A DNA stretch of 64,000 bases from Lentimonas sp002292345 (GCA_964187655.1 CAXLMP010000056.1:1-64000), one strand, 5' to 3'; counted from the stretch's first letter, positions 9,530-19,067 are shown. Numbers and translations are program-made. The notes: a model not told the origin generated them from the letters alone.

Positions 9530-9787
9530 TCGCTAGACAAAGCCAGCAGTCTTACAAGGCAGTTTAGTCCCGCCTCGGAAGCATCTGACATACCATTTGA
9601 AGCGCCCCAATGCAGCTGTGTAATAAGGGGCATCTAAGCGAACAATACTTCGCACGAATAATTAAATTTCGCTCTTTTTGCCTAAAACTGCGTCCTTGAT
9701 CTCTGCGAAGGAATCAACACACTTCCGCGCTCAATCTTGAATCAGATCTGCCTTTTTGCACCTGCAAGCGCCAATACTTTTCGAAAA

Positions 9788-10354
9788 ATGACCGACAACA
9801 ACACAGACACATCCGACGAAACTACTGAAACCGAAGCGGCTGAAGTCGTCGAAGAAACTGCCGAAGAAACTGAAACACCTATCGCTGAAGCCACGCCTCT
9901 TGAGAAAGCCGAAGCCGAAGCAGCGGAGATGAAATCTCGCTGGTTACTTTCAGTCGCGGATATGGAAAACTACCGCAAGCGTATCGGCCGCGAAAAGCAG
10001 GACATCATTCGCAGTGCTGGGGCTAGCGTAGTGGAATCACTCCTCCCAGTACTCGATAATATGAAACTCGGCCTGCAGGCTGCCGAAAATCATCCCGAAG
10101 CAAAGGACGTCACCCTCGGCTTCCAGATGGTTGATGATCAGCTCAAGCGGGCACTCAGCGAACAAGGCCTCGAAGAACTCATTCCAGACGGCGATGCCTT
10201 CGACCCGAATTTCCACGAATGTATTTCACATCAATCATCGAATGAAGTGGAGGAAGACAAAGTCATCCAAACTGTCCGTGCAGGTTATCGCCTGAATGAC
10301 CGACTGATCCGCGCAGCGAGTGTAATTGTTTCCAGTGGCCCTGAAAAAGCATAA
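9788..10354 (+). CDS. grpE: GrpE, nucleotide exchange factor for DnaK
   Basis: A 188-aa cytoplasmic cochaperone that releases ADP from DnaK. An acidic, Glu/Thr-rich disordered N-terminus (to about residue 42) leads into the long coiled-coil dimerisation helix. The conserved YRKRIGREKQDI, VVESLLPVLDNMKLGL and DPNFHECI segments follow, then the C-terminal beta wing. The ATG at 9788 was chosen; an upstream TTG at 9737 would add 17 unconserved residues. dnaJ starts 17 nt downstream, so the two are a cochaperone operon. dnaK is not in the window. No CIRCE (TTAGCACTC-N9-GAGTGCTAA) element was found in the 258-nt upstream gap. Confidence 0.95.
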   Translation: MTDNNTDTSDETTETEAAEVVEETAEETETPIAEATPLEKAEAEAAEMKSRWLLSVADMENYRKRIGREKQDIIRSAGASVVESLLPVLDNMKLGLQAAENHPEAKDVTLGFQMVDDQLKRALSEQGLEELIPDGDAFDPNFHECISHQSSNEVEEDKVIQTVRAGYRLNDRLIRAASVIVSSGPEKA

Positions 10355-10371
10355 CCCCCTTTTAGACCACC

Positions 10372-11511
10372 ATGGCACAAGCAGATTTATATGAAACCCT
10401 CGGCGTCGCACGCGATGCGTCCGACGATGAACTTAAGAAGGCCTACCGCAAGCTGGCAGTCAAATATCATCCAGATAAAAACCCGGGGGATGCCGCTGCA
10501 GAAGCAAAATTCAAAGATATTTCTTCTGCTTACGACAATTTAAAGGACCCCGATAAGCGTGCGGCCTACGATCGTTACGGACACGCCGCTTTCCAAGGTG
10601 GCATGGGTGGCGGAGGTGGCGGTGGCCATGATCCGTTCGACATGTTCCGCGAAGCCTTTGGCGGCCGCGGCGGCGGGGGTGGTGGCATTTTCGATGAATT
10701 TTTTGGCGGCGGAGGTGGCCAATCCGCGAGTGGAGCAGCTCACGGCTCGGACCTTCGCTATGACCTAGAGATTTCCTTAGAAGAAGCCGTCAAAGGCTGC
10801 GAAAAAGAAATCCGCTATCGACGCCCGATCGAATGTAAAAAATGTCACGGCGAAGGCGCCGAGCCCGGCTCGAAGAAGGTGACCTGCTCGACTTGTGGTG
10901 GCGCAGGGCAAGTGTCGTCCAACCGCGGGTTTATTAGTTTTCGACAAGTATGCCCTAGCTGCCAAGGCGCTGGGCAAACGATCGAGAAGCCTTGCAGTAA
11001 CTGCCACGGCGAAGGCCGCGAGATGGATACCAGCACGGTCAAAGTTCGCATTCCTGGCGGCGTCGCCACTGGTTCGAAACTTCGCTCTGCGGGTAAGGGC
11101 GAAGCGGGTCAAATGGGCGGCCAAGCGGGCGACCTCTACATCATCGTGCACGTCAAAGAACATGAGCTCTTCGAGCGCCACGACCATGACCTTTTCTGCG
11201 AAGTGCCGATCAAGTTCACCCTCGCCGCACTCGGCGGTTCGATCAATGTGCCAACCCTGTTCGGCAAAGGCTCACTCAAAATCCCTGCCGGTACGCAGAC
11301 TGGCACTACTTTCCGCCTGCGCGGCCAAGGAGTCCCGCACCTACGTGGCAATGGCAAAGGCGATCTACTCATCCGCGTGCAAGTGGAAGTGCCCACCAAG
11401 CTCACTGCAGACCAAAAGAAAAAGCTCGAGGAATACGCCGATGCCTGTGGCGATCCGGCCAACCCGATGAGCGAATCCTTCGTCGAAAAAGCGAAGCAAT
11501 TCTTTCGCTAG
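10372..11511 (+). CDS. dnaJ: DnaJ (Hsp40) cochaperone
   Basis: A full-length type I DnaJ of 379 aa that stimulates DnaK ATPase and delivers substrates. The J domain carries HPD at residues 33-35. A long Gly-rich/Phe linker (about 73-122) is followed by the zinc region with four CxxCxGxG repeats: CKKCHGEG, CSTCGGAG, CPSCQGAG and CSNCHGEG. The C-terminal substrate-binding domains include the conserved LRGQGVPHLRG. It is translated 17 nt after grpE and was probably co-transcribed with it. purN follows after 99 nt. Confidence 0.98.
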   Translation: MAQADLYETLGVARDASDDELKKAYRKLAVKYHPDKNPGDAAAEAKFKDISSAYDNLKDPDKRAAYDRYGHAAFQGGMGGGGGGGHDPFDMFREAFGGRGGGGGGIFDEFFGGGGGQSASGAAHGSDLRYDLEISLEEAVKGCEKEIRYRRPIECKKCHGEGAEPGSKKVTCSTCGGAGQVSSNRGFISFRQVCPSCQGAGQTIEKPCSNCHGEGREMDTSTVKVRIPGGVATGSKLRSAGKGEAGQMGGQAGDLYIIVHVKEHELFERHDHDLFCEVPIKFTLAALGGSINVPTLFGKGSLKIPAGTQTGTTFRLRGQGVPHLRGNGKGDLLIRVQVEVPTKLTADQKKKLEEYADACGDPANPMSESFVEKAKQFFR

Positions 11512-11610
11512 GCCGCTAACGCGGGTTTACAAGTTATCGGTTCTTTAGTTTCAGTTGATCAAAAATTAAATCCGAAAACCAATAACTGATAACCAAACAA
11601 CTCTAACTAC

Positions 11611-12204
11611 ATGGCTTATCCAATCGTCATTCTCGGCTCTGGCAGCGGCACCAACGCTGAGGCTCTGTTAAAGGCAGAAGCGAACAAGCAACTCGGCGCG
11701 GCAAAGATTGCAGCGATCATTAGCGATCACGAAGACGCGGGCATCCTTGAGCTAGGGCAAAAATATCAAGTGCCCGCGATCTACATCGACCCAAAGCGCA
11801 AAGGCGCCCGGCTGAGCGACGAAGCCGAGCAAACTTACATCGAACGCATCGCATCGTTCTCTCCAAAGCTTATCGTGTTGGCCGGCTTCATGCGGATTAT
11901 CAACCGCCCATTCATCGAAGCTTTCGAGGGGCGCATGATTAACCTGCACCCGAGCCTGCTGCCGAGTTTCCCTGGCATGGATGGCATTGCTCAAGCCTTC
12001 GATCACGGCGTAAAGCTCACTGGTTGCACCGTACATTGGGTCACTCCAGCACTCGATGCCGGCCCCATCATCGACCAAAAAGAAGTGCGTATTGAAGAAC
12101 AAGATACACTCGAATTGCTCGAAAAGAAGGTCCATATCGTCGAGCACCAACTGCTGCCCGATGTCGTCGCCCGCTTGAGTAAGGGTAAGATTAAATCGTT
12201 GTAA
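11611..12204 (+). CDS. purN: phosphoribosylglycinamide formyltransferase
   Basis: A 197-aa enzyme that transfers formyl from 10-formyl-THF to GAR, the third step of purine synthesis. The N-terminal ILGSGSGTNAEALL binds the phosphoribosyl group. The active-site block MINLHPSLLPSFPG contains the catalytic His, preceded by the Asn of the Asn-His-Asp triad, and the conserved Asp is in TPALDAGPII. The length is close to the family norm (about 200). It is preceded by 99 nt that contain an imperfect 10-bp inverted repeat (GTTATCGGTT/AACCAATAAC), probably incidental. No other purine gene is nearby. Confidence 0.95.
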   Translation: MAYPIVILGSGSGTNAEALLKAEANKQLGAAKIAAIISDHEDAGILELGQKYQVPAIYIDPKRKGARLSDEAEQTYIERIASFSPKLIVLAGFMRIINRPFIEAFEGRMINLHPSLLPSFPGMDGIAQAFDHGVKLTGCTVHWVTPALDAGPIIDQKEVRIEEQDTLELLEKKVHIVEHQLLPDVVARLSKGKIKSL

Positions 12205-12318
12205 ATATTATTGACCTAGCACCACTCGATGGAGCGCCTCGCCGCTCGCTTAGTGCGATTGCACCCGCTGTTCAGTTCCAGCATCTAACTCGTACTTCAC
12301 TTTTTCAGACTAATTACC

Positions 12319-13215
12319 ATGGGCACACAAATTGAACTTCGCTCCATTATCCCCGACGAAATGGCTGACCTCCTTGACGGTCATTTTTTCGAAATCGAGT
12401 CCGCCCACTGGGGTATCATGCAAAAAGAGGTCGACGACCCTTTCGAAGTGTTTGGTATCTTCGCCGACGCCAAGACCGGACACGCGGCACTCGCCGAACT
12501 ACGGATCGAGTTCCCCAATTTGCCCGAGACATTTACCGAAACCGTGATTGAAGATGCAGATTGGCAAAATGCGTATAAAGAGTTCGTCAAGCCATGGAAC
12601 GATCGACAGTTGCACTGGATTCCGCTCTGGGACCGCGACAGCCTCAAAGCGCCCGCCGAAGCCGCGGTCGTCTATCTTGATGCTGGCATGGCCTTTGGTA
12701 CAGGTGCTCATGAGACGACACGCCTGTGTGCGCGACGCCTGCAAGACTATCGCGATGCCAATATCGACCAACTGGATACGGCCGAGTTAATCGACGCAGG
12801 CTGCGGCTCTGGCGTGCTCGCACTTTCGGCTGCAGTGCTTGGATTCAGAAAGATCCTCGGGTTCGACTTCGACCCCGAAGCGATCGTCGTTTGCCACAGC
12901 AACGCCGACGAGAACGCGCACATCCCGAAACCCGAATTTGAGGTAGCTGATTTGGAAAAAGGCCTCAAAGGCAGGCAGGCCGACTTGTTACTGGCGAATA
13001 TTCAAACCGACGTACTGATTCCACACTGCGATCCCGTCGTGCATGGCGTCAAATCAGGCGGCACTCTAGCGCTCAGTGGCATTCTAGTCAAAGAGCTCAA
13101 CCTTGTGCGCTCGCACTACGAAGCTAAATTTGCCGAACTGCGCCCAGCAGACACAATTAGGGTGGATTCGCGGCAAGACGGCGAATGGGGTGATTTGCGG
13201 TTCGTGCTGTCGTAA
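12319..13215 (+). CDS. prmA: ribosomal protein L11 methyltransferase
   Basis: A 298-aa SAM-dependent enzyme that trimethylates ribosomal protein L11. The N-terminal L11-recognition domain contains WQNAYKEFVKPWNDRQLHW. The family hallmark GMAFGTGAHETTRLC follows, then SAM motif I IDAGCGSGVLALSAAVLG with FDFDPEA, and the post-I NIQTDVLI. Length and order are typical of PrmA. It starts with an ATG in the context TTACCATGG and has no Shine-Dalgarno sequence. It lies in a rightward run with purN and the RodZ-like gene. Confidence 0.93.
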   Translation: MGTQIELRSIIPDEMADLLDGHFFEIESAHWGIMQKEVDDPFEVFGIFADAKTGHAALAELRIEFPNLPETFTETVIEDADWQNAYKEFVKPWNDRQLHWIPLWDRDSLKAPAEAAVVYLDAGMAFGTGAHETTRLCARRLQDYRDANIDQLDTAELIDAGCGSGVLALSAAVLGFRKILGFDFDPEAIVVCHSNADENAHIPKPEFEVADLEKGLKGRQADLLLANIQTDVLIPHCDPVVHGVKSGGTLALSGILVKELNLVRSHYEAKFAELRPADTIRVDSRQDGEWGDLRFVLS

Positions 13216-13296
13216 TGCTATCAGATTTAGGTCTGTGGATTTCGCCCTATTCCGTGCTTGCGATATAAAACCAGACGCTCACATAATGCCCTTCTA

Positions 13297-14127
13297 ATGC
13301 AAAATATTGGCGAACGATTTGAAGAGGCACGTAAGCGCAAGGGGATTTCCCTGCGGGAGGCCGCTGAGGCGACTAAAATCCGTAGTGATTTTTTGGGAAA
13401 CATCGAACAGAACAAGTTCAATTTCAATCTCCCTGAGATCTACAAGCGCGGATTCCTCAAAAGCTACGCACGCTATCTTAAGCTCGACCCTGAAAATATC
13501 CTCACGGACTACAGTGCGCATTTACTAAGCAAATCCCGCAACAGTTCCAAAGGAGCCGAACTTTTCGGCAGCATGGACGTCAAGGAAACATCGACTGAAC
13601 TGGCGGGTGATCAAAACGAAGAGCCTTCCTACGGCAGAATTTCCGCGAATGCTCCCGCTGACGAAACAGAGGAAGGCGAGCCAAACCTTGAAGACGAGAG
13701 TGAAAAGATTTTTTATATTAAAGCGGGGCTAGTTGCCGTCGGCACAATCGCACTCGTCGTGGTGATCTTTAGCCTAATTAAAGCAATTTTAGGCAGTGGC
13801 GACGATCCTGTGATTGAAACCAATGATCTCCGCGATCCTGCTGCGATCACCGAAACAGCTGAATCGACCGAGCCGAGTAATCCTGCAAGCCCCGAAGAAA
13901 GCATCACTCTGATTGCCAGTGGCAATGTTTACGTTCTCGTTAAACAGCGTAACGACAACCAAGATCTCCTTCGGAAAGCACTCAGTGGTGGTGAAACCGT
14001 CACCCTCGCAAAGAGTGGCCCGGTCGACATCTTATTCACCGCAGGTGAGAATCTAGTGATCGTTAATCCAGCCGGCGAAAAGCTACGTCCCGAAGGCGAA
14101 GGCACTGCAAAGATTTCGATCCCGTAG
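13297..14127 (+). CDS. RodZ-like helix-turn-helix membrane protein
   Basis: A 276-aa protein with an N-terminal Xre-type HTH (GERFEEARKRKGISLREAAEATKI, then IYKRGFLKSYARYLKL). An acidic linker (90-138) and a single membrane span (about 139-163) follow. The C-terminal part has the small beta domain typical of RodZ (VYVLVKQRNDNQDLLRKALSGGETVTL, GPVDILFTAGENLVI). RodZ links MreB filaments to the elongation machinery through this architecture. The ATG at 13297 removes 13 unlikely N-terminal residues encoded from an upstream TTG. No mre genes are nearby, so the cell-shape role is inferred from domain order. Confidence 0.8.
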   Translation: MQNIGERFEEARKRKGISLREAAEATKIRSDFLGNIEQNKFNFNLPEIYKRGFLKSYARYLKLDPENILTDYSAHLLSKSRNSSKGAELFGSMDVKETSTELAGDQNEEPSYGRISANAPADETEEGEPNLEDESEKIFYIKAGLVAVGTIALVVVIFSLIKAILGSGDDPVIETNDLRDPAAITETAESTEPSNPASPEESITLIASGNVYVLVKQRNDNQDLLRKALSGGETVTLAKSGPVDILFTAGENLVIVNPAGEKLRPEGEGTAKISIP

Positions 14128-14279
14128 AGCGTCAGTTAAACCTTAAACCACGCAACCCGTGGCGCACTGTTTTACTCGCGCGCACTGTGCTCCGTACCAC
14201 AGGTGCAGCATCTCTGCGAAGCAGATCTCTCTACAATCCCACCGAGAGTGATGACTGGCTTGATGCCAGGAGAATTCCT

Positions 14280-14918
14280 TTAGTTTACACCGCACCCAGA
14301 CGGTCGTAGCCCAACAGGCTTGCCTAGCACCTCACCATATACAAAAGCCGTGCGTGCTGCGGCGGGATCGCGCAAAACCGATCGAACCGATCCCGCAGGT
14401 AAGCTCCCGCGAGTCGAACGAGACTGCCCATTCGGAGACTTCGCTGCTGTAGTCGGCCGGCCCGCCTGACGCCTGAGCACTTCGGCGCGACGCTTAGTCG
14501 CTTCGATCTGCTCTAAGCGAGCCTGCATTTGCTCTTCGTATACATTGTCCGATGTATTCCAAGAAAAACGATCATCCACTGTGGACGCTTGAGGAGTCGG
14601 CTCCACGTGCGGTGCGCGTTGATGAGTTTCCTTGTGCCGCTCGACGACCCGCTTGTGTAGCTCACGATGCGCCACAACTGGCTCTGGTGAAGACGTAGGA
14701 GTCGCCGTCGCCTCTCGCCGCTGCATGATTTTGCGACGAATCGCCTCCTGAACCTGGCGCTGACGCGCGGCATCGTCACTATCAGCAGATTCACGCGGCA
14801 AAGTCGGCGCCCCTGGCGAGTCCTCATCCTTACCCTTAAAGATCTGATTCCCAAAGAGGTAGATTGCCCCAAAGATGAGGCCACCGACGACTTTTAAAAT
14901 CTCTTCTAAACTTTCCAT
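14280..14918 (-). CDS. unknown single-pass membrane protein, last gene of the FloA operon
   Basis: 212 aa with one N-terminal membrane helix (about residues 8-28, IFGAIYLFGNQIFKG at its end). A hydrophilic, Arg/Gln/Glu-rich cytoplasmic part with coiled-coil character follows (VQEAIRRKIMQRREAT, EEQMQARLEQIEATKRRAEVLRRQ). No known domain was recognised. It lies 62 nt downstream of floA on the same strand, after a perfect 8-bp hairpin. It is therefore probably the fourth gene of the NfeD-NfeD-FloA operon, perhaps expressed at a lower level. A microdomain-associated scaffold is possible but unproven. Confidence 0.65.
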   Translation of the reverse strand: MESLEEILKVVGGLIFGAIYLFGNQIFKGKDEDSPGAPTLPRESADSDDAARQRQVQEAIRRKIMQRREATATPTSSPEPVVAHRELHKRVVERHKETHQRAPHVEPTPQASTVDDRFSWNTSDNVYEEQMQARLEQIEATKRRAEVLRRQAGRPTTAAKSPNGQSRSTRGSLPAGSVRSVLRDPAAARTAFVYGEVLGKPVGLRPSGCGVN

Positions 14919-14940
14919 ATAATCTGTGGATTTGAGTGTA

Positions 14941-14967
14941 ATGAGGCGGCCATAACGACCGCCTCAA
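14941..14967 (-). terminator. intercistronic hairpin between floA and the downstream gene
   Basis: A perfect 8-bp inverted repeat TGAGGCGG/CCGCCTCA with a 9-nt loop lies in the 62-nt gap between floA and the unknown membrane protein gene. In the direction of transcription (minus) the sequence after it is only weakly T-rich. Partial termination or 3'-end protection of the floA message is more plausible than full termination. Confidence 0.5.
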
Positions 14968-14980
14968 TCATTCAAATACT

Positions 14981-16015
14981 CTATTTCTTCTCGTCCCCCT
15001 TAGAGATCGAGTCGCGCATATCCGTATCGGCTTTGATGTTGTTCATCTTGTAGTAGTCCATGACTCCTAGGTTGCCGGAACGGAAGGCTTCAGCCAATGC
15101 AAGCGGCACCTCTGCCTCTGCTTCGACGACTTTCGCCCGCATCTCTTCAACCTTGGCCTTCATTTCCTGCTCGAGTGCCACCGCAGCCGCACGACGCATT
15201 TCCGCCTTTGCTTGAGCGACGTTCTTATCCGCTTCCGCTTGTGATTCTTGTAGTTTCGCACCGATATTTTCGCCCACATCCACGTCGGCGATATCGATTG
15301 AGAGAATTTCAAATGCCGTGCCGACGTCGAGGCCGCGCTCCAGTACCACTTTCGAGATACTATCTGGCGACTCCAGCACTGACTTATACGAATCAGCCGA
15401 GCCAATGGTCGTCACAATCCCCTCACCTACACGGGCAATAATCGTCTCTTCGAGCGCGCTACCGACGTAGTTATCCAGGTTGGAGCGGACCGTCACACGG
15501 GCGCGCGCCTTCACTTGAATGCCGTCTTTGGCGACACCATCAATCGTCGCCCGCCCGCTATCTGCCGCGGGGCACTCGATCACTTTCGGATTAATCGAGG
15601 TGCGCACCGCTTCGAGCACGGACTTGCCAGTTCCCTTGGTCGCAAGATCGATTGCACAGGCGCGCTGCCAGTCGAGGCCGATGTTGGCCTTGTCTGCGGC
15701 GATGATCGACTGCACTGTTTGAATGACATTACCCTCGGCGAGATAGTGTGCTTCGAGATCGTTCGCGCTGACCTCAATGCCCGCCTTCACTGCAGTAATC
15801 CGTGCGTCCACAATCAACGAAGCGGGCACACGGCGCAGGCGCATCGCGATCAAAGTCGGAAAGCCGACAGTTGCACCCGATAGCTTGGCACGGAGCCAAG
15901 TCATAAAGAAGGTCGCGATGACCAAAACGAGAACCAGAATGAGGAGCGCCAGAATTGCGGCCGCACCGAGTTGCCAGCCACCTAGGGCGGCGAGAGGGAG
16001 GATGAATGTAGTCAT
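14981..16015 (-). CDS. floA: flotillin-like protein FloA (YqfA/UPF0365, SPFH superfamily)
   Basis: A 344-aa membrane-anchored scaffold of functional membrane microdomains. An N-terminal hydrophobic hairpin (about 10-42) is followed by the conserved WLRAKLSGATVGFPTLIAMRLRRVP segment and the SPFH domain (about 45-250). A long Ala/Glu-rich coiled coil (250-310) and the family C-terminus NLGVMDYYKMNNIKADTDMR complete it. Length and composition match the FloA/YqfA family. It overlaps the short NfeD gene by ATGA (16012-16015), indicating translational coupling, which fits the known NfeD-FloA partnership. Confidence 0.95.
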   Translation of the reverse strand: MTTFILPLAALGGWQLGAAAILALLILVLVLVIATFFMTWLRAKLSGATVGFPTLIAMRLRRVPASLIVDARITAVKAGIEVSANDLEAHYLAEGNVIQTVQSIIAADKANIGLDWQRACAIDLATKGTGKSVLEAVRTSINPKVIECPAADSGRATIDGVAKDGIQVKARARVTVRSNLDNYVGSALEETIIARVGEGIVTTIGSADSYKSVLESPDSISKVVLERGLDVGTAFEILSIDIADVDVGENIGAKLQESQAEADKNVAQAKAEMRRAAAVALEQEMKAKVEEMRAKVVEAEAEVPLALAEAFRSGNLGVMDYYKMNNIKADTDMRDSISKGDEKK

Positions 16016-16476
16016 AGTTTTTTAATGATTAATTTGAAATTGTCTTGGCCCACAACCGCAATCGCCTGATCACGCTCAATATAGCCATCTTGTGAATAAG
16101 CTTCGTAGCTCTTGCCTTCAACCGCAATCTTTCCAGACGGATTTAGGCGAGTTAAAGTCAACCCTTCCTTGCCTATCACAGAATCTTCAGCAACCGCCGC
16201 ACGCGTATGTCCGTCAATGGCAGACTTTAAGAAAAACTTTTGGCCGAAAGAAGTCTTCCCAAGCAATTTGAATTCCACAAATACCAATATTGTCATCAAC
16301 AGAATCGTGCCGAAGAAAACCGCACCGCCACCCATCAGCCCGTACGTATCATAGCCAATCCAGGAGGCTGCGAGCAGGCATAGGGCGGATAAGACGCCAA
16401 GAACTCCTCCGGGGAGTAGCACTTCGAAAAAAACCAACAGCACCGCAGCTGCGGTAAAGCCCAAAATCATACTCAT
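16012..16476 (-). CDS. short NfeD family membrane protein
   Basis: 154 aa: two or three membrane helices at the N-terminus (residues 2-75) and a C-terminal OB-fold NfeD domain (GKEGLTLTRLNPSGKIAVEGKSYEAYSQ). Short NfeD proteins are thought to assist SPFH partners in membrane quality control. The start codon overlaps the stop of the long NfeD gene (ATGA at 16473-16476), and its own stop overlaps the start of floA in the same way. The three genes form a tightly coupled operon. Confidence 0.9.
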   Translation of the reverse strand: MSMILGFTAAAVLLVFFEVLLPGGVLGVLSALCLLAASWIGYDTYGLMGGGAVFFGTILLMTILVFVEFKLLGKTSFGQKFFLKSAIDGHTRAAVAEDSVIGKEGLTLTRLNPSGKIAVEGKSYEAYSQDGYIERDQAIAVVGQDNFKLIIKKL

Positions 16477-17900
16477 GTCGCGACCGCCTCCACGATCAGC
16501 TCGAAATCACTACTCCTAACAACTCGAATGCAGGCACCGCTCTCAATAATGCCGACCGAGCAATGTGCCTCATAGCGCTGCCCCGCAATCTCGACTCGGC
16601 CGCCGGGATGCAGTGGCGTGAGCGCGATCCCCTCGCTGCCAGCTTTCGGCAGTATCGATTCCCTCGCTTCACGAATAGCCGGCCCATCACCGCCAGCCGC
16701 GGTGTTCAACACAAGTTCTCGCTCAATCGAAGAGCCCTTTAATAACCGCGACACAATCAACGCCCCAATCAATGCAATTGAAATGCCGAAAATAAGTTGC
16801 ACCAGTGGCTCGGCAAACATTTCAGGCGACAGCACTATGCCACCCCCATCGCTACTAGACGGCCAATAATCGACCATCGTCCACAGCAATGAACCGACCA
16901 TCAGCGCTAATCCAGACAAAGCGAACACCACTACCCCTGGCAAAAAGAGCAACTCCACCAGCACCAGTAATACGCCTAAAACAAAGAAGAACACTGTCTC
17001 ATTCCCTGCCAGCCCTGCCACATAGTGACTGGCAAAGAAAATTCCTAGCAAGATCAACCCGCCGATGCCGAAGACCCCAAAGCCAGGAGTCTTAAATTCG
17101 ATGAACAGCAACAGCGCGCCCAAGCCCATTAGCACTGGAGCGATGGTATTCATCCACTTCGCGATTTCTTCTGAATAACTGATTTCAAAGTCCCGGATAG
17201 CATAATTGCCCTCCCCCAACCGAGCATCGAGCAAGTCTTTAATCGAATCGTAGATTCCTTCACCCAAAAGTTTATGCGGCGGATCTCCATATTCTTGCAC
17301 CGCTTCCGACGCGGTCAGGGTCAACAATTCCCCCGCTGGTTTGATCACTTCATCGCCAATCTTTAGCTCGAACTCGGCGTCGAGCATCGCCCGCACCACG
17401 TCGGATCGGTATGGATAGTCCTCGGTGATCACTCGGATGTTCGCACGTAAATAACTCTCGATCTTCTGCTTAGCGGTCTCCGCAACATCCTCGCCAGTGC
17501 CCTGAATCACTGCCGAAGCACCGATTTTACCACGAGGCGAAAAATAAATCTCCTGCGTTGCGGCCGCAATGAAAGAGCCTGCCGAGATCGCATCATCATT
17601 CACGTAGGTCGCGGTAATGCCGTCGAAACGATCCAGCATCTCCATCATCTCTAGCGTGATGTCTACCCGCCCGCCTGGAGTGTCCATGTCGAGGACCACC
17701 ATACCGACGTCGTTCTCAATCGCCTCCTTCAAACCACGCCGTAGAATATACAAATTCGGCGTGCTAATCGCCCCGGTAATCGGGATTACATAGGCATCAA
17801 TTGGCGCCGCAGTCACTGGCACTACTTCTTGCGCAAGCAAGCCAGCCAGCGGCAAACAGGATAACGTAAGGAGTAAAAGGCAGAAACGACAAGTCGCCAT
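16473..17900 (-). CDS. long NfeD: membrane-bound ClpP-class serine protease
   Basis: 475 aa with an N-terminal signal sequence (to about residue 24). A ClpP/SppA-like protease domain has the catalytic Ser in AISAGSFIAAA and the Lys in GKIGASAVIQG. Four to five membrane helices (about 230-390) follow, then a C-terminal OB-fold NfeD domain (GIALTPLHPGGRVEIAGQRYEAH). This is the NfeD1b/STOPP architecture, a periplasmic-facing Ser-Lys protease that works with FloA-type SPFH proteins. It is the first gene of the leftward operon. The 246-nt gap to the mutarotase gene should hold the promoter, but no clear -35/-10 pair was seen. Confidence 0.93.
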   Translation of the reverse strand: MATCRFCLLLLTLSCLPLAGLLAQEVVPVTAAPIDAYVIPITGAISTPNLYILRRGLKEAIENDVGMVVLDMDTPGGRVDITLEMMEMLDRFDGITATYVNDDAISAGSFIAAATQEIYFSPRGKIGASAVIQGTGEDVAETAKQKIESYLRANIRVITEDYPYRSDVVRAMLDAEFELKIGDEVIKPAGELLTLTASEAVQEYGDPPHKLLGEGIYDSIKDLLDARLGEGNYAIRDFEISYSEEIAKWMNTIAPVLMGLGALLLFIEFKTPGFGVFGIGGLILLGIFFASHYVAGLAGNETVFFFVLGVLLVLVELLFLPGVVVFALSGLALMVGSLLWTMVDYWPSSSDGGGIVLSPEMFAEPLVQLIFGISIALIGALIVSRLLKGSSIERELVLNTAAGGDGPAIREARESILPKAGSEGIALTPLHPGGRVEIAGQRYEAHCSVGIIESGACIRVVRSSDFELIVEAVAT

Positions 17901-18146
17901 AGAGTTTTAACAATGAAAAATTAAAGGCAGAAAGCAAGTGCGGACGACTCAACTTATCTGTAATTGTGCCACATCGCCCGCGAAACGGAGAGCGATGACG
18001 CCTCTCTAGTTCGATGGACGATCGCTGGCTAGGTCTCTACGAACTGTTCCATGATAATTATTTCACGCATTACCCACGGTCCCCTGCCGCACTCTCTTTA
18101 ATCTGGCGCTAGACAAGTGCAAAAAAAATCTTTCAACTCTAGTCCA

Positions 18147-19067
18147 ATGGAAACGATTGATTATAACGGCATCACGCTGCATCGCTGGCACTGCGGGCCT
18201 TCGACCTTTCTCGCACGCCCAGAGCTAGGTGCGCGTCTAATGAACTGGAACCTTCAAATGCCTGACGGCACTGTGCGCGATGTTATACACTGGCCCGAAG
18301 AGGCTGATTTTGAGCACTTTGATAAAGTCCGCGGAGGCAATCCAATCCTCTTCCCATTCTCTGGCCGTAGCTACAACGAAGGCGAGATCGGCTATTGGCC
18401 CGATCAGGACGGCACAGTACGGCCGATGCCGATGCATGGATTCACGCGAAATGGTAGATTCACAGTGGTCGCGACCAACGAGGCTGGCTTTACCGCCGAA
18501 CTGCTACCAACCCAAGCAGACCACGAAGCCTATCCCTATGACTATCGTTTCACCGTACGCTATGAATTCAGCGAGCTGAAACTACGAGTTACGCTGTCGC
18601 TGGAAAATTTAGATCACCACCCGATCCTCTGGTCGGCGGGGCACCACTTCTACTTTACATTGCCCTGGCGCGACGGATCAACCCGTGGCGACTACCAGTT
18701 TAAGATTCCCGCCAAAGAGTGCTATATCCAGAACGGCGACGGAGCACTCGAGCCAGTCAAACCCTTTGCCAAACAGGGCTCTTTTGGCAGCACCGAAAAC
18801 AGCAATCGTATTTTTACAAAATTGCACGGTACTTCGACCACTTTCGGCCCAAACGACGGCAGCGAAGAGATACGCATGGATATTTTGCAGGATACCGAGA
18901 CCGCATCGCCAGCGAATGCGTTGATTCTTTGGACAGAATTCAAAGATAGCCCGTTTTACTGCGTCGAACCGTGGATGGGGCCGCCAAATAGTGCGGAACA
19001 CGGCAAAGGCCTGCATACTGTGGCGCCTGGCGAGCGCTCCAGCTTCACTGTTGAAGTGACGATTTGA
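18147..19067 (+). CDS. aldose 1-epimerase-like (galactose mutarotase fold) protein
   Basis: 306 aa of the galactose-mutarotase-like beta-sandwich family. Landmarks are GNPILFPFSGR near residue 60, PMHGFTRNGRF with the first catalytic-type His, and WSAGHHFYFTLP with the second His pair. A C-terminal FYCVEPWMGPPNSAEHGKGL motif carries the Glu region. These enzymes interconvert sugar anomers; the exact sugar is unknown, and the sequence is divergent from GalM. The ATG at 18147 was preferred to a GTG at 18117, because the latter adds ten unconserved residues. It stands alone between the NfeD operon and trkA. Confidence 0.82.
   Translation: METIDYNGITLHRWHCGPSTFLARPELGARLMNWNLQMPDGTVRDVIHWPEEADFEHFDKVRGGNPILFPFSGRSYNEGEIGYWPDQDGTVRPMPMHGFTRNGRFTVVATNEAGFTAELLPTQADHEAYPYDYRFTVRYEFSELKLRVTLSLENLDHHPILWSAGHHFYFTLPWRDGSTRGDYQFKIPAKECYIQNGDGALEPVKPFAKQGSFGSTENSNRIFTKLHGTSTTFGPNDGSEEIRMDILQDTETASPANALILWTEFKDSPFYCVEPWMGPPNSAEHGKGLHTVAPGERSSFTVEVTI

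Noticed and set aside
9530..9787. CIRCE heat-shock element before grpE
   Set aside because: No TTAGCACTC-N9-GAGTGCTAA or close variant is present.
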